Notes under the pieces: generated by a model
Databases searched by the model: none
Told to the model about the DNA's origin: nothing
The model's input: only the letters and a program-made list of their open reading frames with translations
Translations under genes and position numbers: made by a program
Shown: positions 45,713 through 45,745 of the stretch, in pieces
Layout of the letters: each line of letters begins with the position of its first letter
Position numbering within the stretch: the first letter of the stretch is position 1
DNA from: Methylobacterium adhaesivum
GTDB taxonomy: Bacteria > Pseudomonadota > Alphaproteobacteria > Rhizobiales > Beijerinckiaceae
Length of the DNA: 45,745 nucleotides
Direction: 5' to 3'
Assembly (NCBI RefSeq): GCF_022179065.1
Contig: NZ_BPQD01000012.1
Location: 1-45,745 of the forward strand

Positions 45713-45745
45713 TCCCGAGGGTACCCCAGACGAGAAAGGCCGGGC

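Overview
The window is a high-GC stretch (about 70% by eye) of what looks like the main chromosome of a Methylobacterium/Methylorubrum-type alphaproteobacterium. The evidence is a XoxF5-type lanthanide methanol dehydrogenase, a malyl-CoA lyase, a complete Aap general amino-acid ABC transporter, a GcrA-type domain, and housekeeping genes (dxs, pabABC, rimO, mazG) beside accessory genes. No rRNA, tRNA, CRISPR array or insertion sequence was recognised.

Layout. 1-6.6 kb: the 3' part of dxs, a UDP-glucuronate 4-epimerase, a stand-alone GcrA C-terminal-domain microprotein, a Cu/Zn superoxide dismutase with one unusual metal position, and a HerA-like ATPase. 6.6-7.5 kb: an AT-rich island with a perfect palindrome and two small proteins. 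7.5-13.4 kb: Tat-exported oxalate decarboxylase, DmpA-type peptidase, a methyltransferase, RarD and an Rmf/CrpP-like protein. 13.5-17.9 kb: aapJQMP, with a large hairpin between aapJ and aapQ and a perfect inverted repeat after aapP. 18-22.6 kb: metC, then a leftward operon GT39 - GT2 - LAB_N - PNPOx-like. 22.9-28.2 kb: isonitrile-hydratase homologue, O-antigen-ligase-type protein and two acyltransferases. 28.3-30.1 kb: xoxF without xoxG or xoxJ.

30.2-33.3 kb is the most unusual part. A plasmid-type RepA gene has 18-bp iterons on a 22-bp pitch upstream of it, followed by an AT-rich segment. Downstream of repA, in the same direction, lies a small HARE-HTH-like winged-helix gene preceded by two GAATATTC dyads. 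A third such dyad sits inside the divergent mazG, within a nearly perfect 24-bp palindrome. The arrangement suggests a plasmid-type replication or segregation module resident among chromosomal housekeeping genes.

33.4-45.7 kb: a leftward pabB-pabA-pabC-doxX operon (folate), rimO convergent with and overlapping pncA, quinone oxidoreductase, a GntP-family permease, a UbiH-family hydroxylase, an exported patatin, a Chloroflexus-type malyl-CoA lyase and hspQ.

Three copies of a roughly 100-bp multi-hairpin intergenic repeat (1607-1705 inverted, 30073-30174, 33288-33388) lie at gene 3' ends. Metabolic links: xoxF (C1 oxidation) and mcl (C2/C3 acyl-CoA chemistry) fit a methylotroph. The epimerase (UDP-galacturonate supply) and the GT39/GT2/LAB_N set could act together in decorating the envelope with a polyprenyl-linked sugar; this is inference.
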